Positions 61,040 through 64,000 of a stretch of 64,000 nucleotides of DNA are shown piece after piece. Under the pieces are notes generated by a model. That model worked only from the letters and a program-made list of their open reading frames with translations. It had not been told where the DNA came from and searched no databases. The number at the start of each line of letters is the position of its first letter. The first letter of the stretch is position 1. Position numbers and translations under genes: made by a program. Origin of the DNA: UBA7703 sp963667195 (GTDB taxonomy: Bacteria > Bacillota > Clostridia > Christensenellales > CAG-138); NCBI GenBank assembly GCA_963667195.1, contig OY762962.1, positions 1,860,001-1,924,000 on the forward strand, read 5' to 3'.

Positions 61040-62569
61040 ATGGCTTTGGAAAACGATCGCTTATTCGTAGAACACATGACGAAGACATTTCCGGGCGTAA
61101 AAGCGCTGGATGATGTACAGCTTCGGGTCAAGCCCGGTTCCGTTCACGCGCTGATCGGCGAAAACGGCGCGGGAAAATCCACGCTGATGAAGTGCCTCTT
61201 CGGCATCTATCAGCCGGACTGCGGCACCATCGAGCTCGATGGCAAGCCCGTTACAATCAGGAACACAAACGATGCGCTCAAGCAGGGAATCTCGATGATC
61301 CATCAGGAGCTGATTCCCGTGCCGTATCGCAACGTCATCGATAATATTTGGGTCGGCAGGTTTGAGACGAAGGGCATCTTTGTGGACGAAGCAAAGATGT
61401 ATCAAAAGACCGAAAAGCTCATCCGCGACCTTGAGTTTGACATTGAGCCAAAGACGCTGGCGAAGAACCTTTCGGTGTCCCAGCTCCAGGCAATCGAGAT
61501 CGCAAAGGCCGTCTCCTACGACGCGCGCGTGATCATCATGGACGAACCCACGTCCTCGCTGACCGTTGCGGAGACGGAGCATCTGTTTAAGATCATCCGC
61601 AGGCTCAAGGCGGAAGGGCGTTCCATCATCTATATCTCGCACCGCCTTGAGGAGATCTTCACCATTGCGGACGAGATCACCGTCATGCGCGACGGCCAGT
61701 ATATCGGCACCTGGGATATCGGAAACATCACGATCGACCAGCTCATCAGCCAGATGGTCGGCCGCGACATGCAGGAGCGTTTCCCGCCGCGCGAAGGCGA
61801 GCGCGGGGAAGAGGTCCTGCTGAATGTCGAGCATCTCACCAGCGCGAATCCCCGCTCGTTCCGGGATGTCAGCTTTGAGCTGAAAAAAGGTGAAATCCTC
61901 GGTCTCGGCGGCCTCGTCGGTGCGCAGAGAACGGAGCTCGTGGAGTCGATCTTCGGGTTGCGCAAGATCGCGGGCGGCACCATGACGCTCAGCGGCAAGA
62001 GGATTCACAACCGCACCCCGCGGGAAGCGATTTCGAACGGATTTGCGCTTCTCACCGAGGAACGACGTGCCACCGGCATTATTCCCATGCTCTCCGTCAA
62101 GGAAAACGCGCTTGCCGCGGCATACCATGTGCTCACCGGCAAACTCGGCATTTTTAACCCCAAGAAACTCAACGCCCCTGTGGACGAGGTCTGCAAGCGC
62201 CTCGATGTTCGCATGGCGAGCGCGCAGATGCTGATTCGCAACCTCTCCGGCGGCAATCAGCAGAAGGTGCTGGTCGGGCGCTGGCTGCTCCGGCGCTGCA
62301 ACATCCTGATTTTGGACGAACCGACCCGCGGCGTAGATGTCGGCGCAAAATATGAAATCTATCGCATCATGCGGGACCTGACCGCACAGGGACACGCGAT
62401 CATCATGGTGTCCTCCGAGATGCCGGAACTGCTCGGCATGTCCGACCGGATCATGGTCATGTGCGAAGGCAGGCTCACGACGATCCTCGATAACGTCAAC
62501 ACCACGCAGGTGGATGTCATGCAGTATGCAACCGAGTTTTCACCCAAGATTTGCAGCAATGGAGACTAA
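61040..62569 (+). CDS. Sugar ABC transporter ATP-binding protein (RbsA/MglA type)
   Basis: A 509-residue protein of two fused ATPase domains. The first has Walker A GENGAGKST, the signature LSVSQLQ, and Walker B IIMDEPTSSL. The second has a degenerate Walker A (GLVGAQRTE), a proper LSGGNQQK signature and ILILDEPTRGVD. This is the usual asymmetry of RbsA/MglA proteins. ATG 61040 leaves only 1 base from GGAGG (61034-61038); an in-frame TTG at 61046 would give 7-base spacing and may be the real start. Confidence 0.94.
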   Translation: MALENDRLFVEHMTKTFPGVKALDDVQLRVKPGSVHALIGENGAGKSTLMKCLFGIYQPDCGTIELDGKPVTIRNTNDALKQGISMIHQELIPVPYRNVIDNIWVGRFETKGIFVDEAKMYQKTEKLIRDLEFDIEPKTLAKNLSVSQLQAIEIAKAVSYDARVIIMDEPTSSLTVAETEHLFKIIRRLKAEGRSIIYISHRLEEIFTIADEITVMRDGQYIGTWDIGNITIDQLISQMVGRDMQERFPPREGERGEEVLLNVEHLTSANPRSFRDVSFELKKGEILGLGGLVGAQRTELVESIFGLRKIAGGTMTLSGKRIHNRTPREAISNGFALLTEERRATGIIPMLSVKENALAAAYHVLTGKLGIFNPKKLNAPVDEVCKRLDVRMASAQMLIRNLSGGNQQKVLVGRWLLRRCNILILDEPTRGVDVGAKYEIYRIMRDLTAQGHAIIMVSSEMPELLGMSDRIMVMCEGRLTTILDNVNTTQVDVMQYATEFSPKICSNGD

Positions 62570-62573
62570 GATT

Positions 62574-63578
62574 ATGAATACGAAGACGCTTACCTGGCCC
62601 AAAGTGAAGAAAACGCTGATCGATCAGGCGCTGATTCTGGCGATGCTTGCCATGATTATCGCGATCATCATCATCGAACCCGCGTTCCTGCAATGGCGCG
62701 TACTCAAGGACATCCTGACGCAATCGTCCATCAAGCTGATCGTGGCGCTGGGACTACTCTTCCCGCTGCTGCTCGGCGGCACAGACCTCGCCGGCGGCCG
62801 CCAGGTCGGTTTGGCTGCTGTCATCGTCGCGAGCATGACGCAGACGCTGACCTACGCGGGCAGATTTTACCCGAACCTGCCGGACCTGCCCGTCATCGTT
62901 CCGATCCTGATCGCGCTCGTCGTGGTCGCCATCATCGGCATGATCAACGGCTGGATGATCGCGAAGCTCAACATGGCGCCGTTTATCGCGACATTCGGTA
63001 TGTCCACGATCGTATACGGCATCAACTGCCTCTATTTTGCGCAGGAGCCAAACCGCTCCCAGCCCATCGGCGGCATCAAGGAATCGCTCACGTTCCTGAG
63101 CAGCACCAAGATTTTCGGCTTGAGCCTATTGGTGTATATCGCGCTGATCATCACGATCATCGTCTGGTTTGTGCTCAACCGCACGGTCTACGGCAAGCAC
63201 CTCTACATCGTCGGCGGCAACAAGGACGCGGCGAAGGTCTCCGGCGTGAACATCAACTTCATCATCATCTCGGCGTTCGTGATTGAGAGCTTGCTCGTCG
63301 GCTTCGGCGGCGTGCTGGAGGTGGCGAGAACCGGTGGTGCGAACAGCGCATACGGCTTCAGCTACGAGTTTGACGCGATCTCCTCCTGCGTGGTCGGCGG
63401 CGTATCGCTCAGCGGCGGCATCGGCACCGTGCCGGGGGTTATCATCGGCGTCATCATCTTTACGATCATCAGCTACGGGCTTGCGTTCATCGGCGTCAAC
63501 CCGAACTGGCAGCTCATCATCAAGGGCGTGATCATCTGCAGCGCGGTCGCCCTCGACATGAGAAAGAACGCTCAATAA
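62574..63578 (+). CDS. Sugar ABC transporter permease (RbsC type)
   Basis: A 334-residue integral membrane protein with about 8-10 helices and the BPD_transp_2 fold, including GTDLAGGRQVG, PFIATFGMSTIVYG, NRTVYGKHLYIVGGNKDAAKVSG and GGVSLSGGIGTVPG. It completes the importer with the binding protein and ATPase. I chose ATG 62574, four bases after the ATPase stop, with GGAG upstream. Confidence 0.94.
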   Translation: MNTKTLTWPKVKKTLIDQALILAMLAMIIAIIIIEPAFLQWRVLKDILTQSSIKLIVALGLLFPLLLGGTDLAGGRQVGLAAVIVASMTQTLTYAGRFYPNLPDLPVIVPILIALVVVAIIGMINGWMIAKLNMAPFIATFGMSTIVYGINCLYFAQEPNRSQPIGGIKESLTFLSSTKIFGLSLLVYIALIITIIVWFVLNRTVYGKHLYIVGGNKDAAKVSGVNINFIIISAFVIESLLVGFGGVLEVARTGGANSAYGFSYEFDAISSCVVGGVSLSGGIGTVPGVIIGVIIFTIISYGLAFIGVNPNWQLIIKGVIICSAVALDMRKNAQ

Positions 63579-63613
63579 CACGGCAGTAACCAACCAACAT
63601 AAAAGGAGTTTTC

Positions 63614-64000
63614 ATGAAACGATATCAACTCAGCGACGCACTCTCGATTTCGGCGGTGGTTCAGGGCTTCTGGCGCCTGGACGGCTGGAACTTCTCCGCG
63701 GGCGAACTCGCAAACTTCATGAACGCCTGCATCGACCGCGGGGTAACCACGTTTGACACGGCGGAGATCTACGGCGGCACCGTCTGCGAAACGCTGATGG
63801 GCGAGGCTTTCCAAAAAGACCCGACGATCCGCAAGCGCATCGAACTGGTCTCCAAGACGGGCATCTTTGTTGAAACCATCAACGGAAAACCGTTTGGCTA
63901 TTACAATACTTCCTATGATCGCGTCATGCAGTCGTGCAGAGAGAGCCTCAGGCGCCTGAACACGGATTCGCTGGACTTGTACCTCATTCACCGCGAAGAC
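63614..64000 (+). CDS. Aldo/keto reductase family protein (3' end missing)
   Basis: The first 129 residues are present; the frame is open at the window end. It has AVVQGFWRLDGW, the FDTAEIYGG motif with the catalytic Tyr, and LDLYLIHRED near the edge, which is the YdhF-like AKR pattern. It reduces a carbonyl or oxidises a sugar with NAD(P)H. RBS AAAAGGAG precedes ATG 63614. As a member of the same operon it may act on the imported sugar. Confidence 0.9.
   Translation, partial: MKRYQLSDALSISAVVQGFWRLDGWNFSAGELANFMNACIDRGVTTFDTAEIYGGTVCETLMGEAFQKDPTIRKRIELVSKTGIFVETINGKPFGYYNTSYDRVMQSCRESLRRLNTDSLDLYLIHRED

Overview
The window looks like a chromosomal segment of an anaerobic Bacillota (Firmicutes), probably a fairly GC-rich clostridial gut-type bacterium. 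The pointers are a T-box leader RNA, a ferredoxin-linked 2-oxoacid oxidoreductase, short-form HisG with HisZ, a YerC/TrpR-like regulator at the head of the his operon, CotH/VTC/DUF4956 genes and strong GGAGG ribosome binding sites. There is no rRNA, tRNA or ribosomal protein gene, so a finer placement is a guess.

Layout. 1-3.4 kb: the end of a xylulokinase-like FGGY kinase gene, an AraC regulator with a DUF2000 gene, and glutamate racemase (murI). 3.5-6.3 kb: a four-gene 2-oxoacid:ferredoxin oxidoreductase operon behind a strong promoter with two copies of a 15-bp palindrome-like operator. 6.4-8.9 kb: a T-box RNA, a nitrilase-family amidase gene whose 3' end has been tandemly duplicated, and a branched-chain aminotransferase. 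8.9-10.5 kb: a candidate terminator-ended small RNA and a DUF5692-type membrane protein. 10.5-13.0 kb: an AT-rich accessory island with a translationally coupled pair of unknown genes (the second HEPN-like) facing a membrane/zinc-ribbon protein gene. 13-14.3 kb: LUD protein and RidA. 14.3-14.7 kb: a hairpin-rich non-coding stretch.

14.7-24.0 kb holds a complete histidine operon (yerC-hisZ-G-D-C-B-H-A-F-IE-J) ending with an archaeal-type IMP cyclohydrolase (purO-like). 24.0-28.1 kb: a PAS/HD-GYP protein gene convergent with the his operon, then a cellulose-synthase-like glycosyltransferase with a PilZ domain (a c-di-GMP theme). 28.2-30.1 kb: a large membrane protein of unknown function. 30.2-38.6 kb is a full aromatic operon (aroF-tyrA-aroB-aroA-aroC-pheA-aroE/K-aroQ) preceded by what looks like a classic attenuator: a 31-codon leader ORF with eight Tyr/Phe codons and a terminator.

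38.7-56.5 kb is mainly cell-surface and signalling genes: a lipoprotein and two arylsulfate-sulfotransferase-like proteins, a Gfo/Idh/MocA oxidoreductase, two large GT-C-like membrane proteins, a CotH-VTC-DUF4956 operon, a membrane diguanylate cyclase and a 1167-residue 5TM-PAS-GGDEF-HD-GYP protein. 56.6-64 kb: a GntR/UTRA regulator diverging from a sugar catabolic and transport operon (PfkB kinase, class II aldolase, ABC binding protein, ATPase, permease, aldo/keto reductase running off the end), with repeated palindromic operators in the divergent region.

The best candidates for something undescribed are the aromatic leader attenuator, the HEPN-like two-gene island, the duplicated 3' end of the amidase gene, and the small RNA at about 8.97 kb. 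All functional statements rest on reading translated sequence and motifs; no database search was made.
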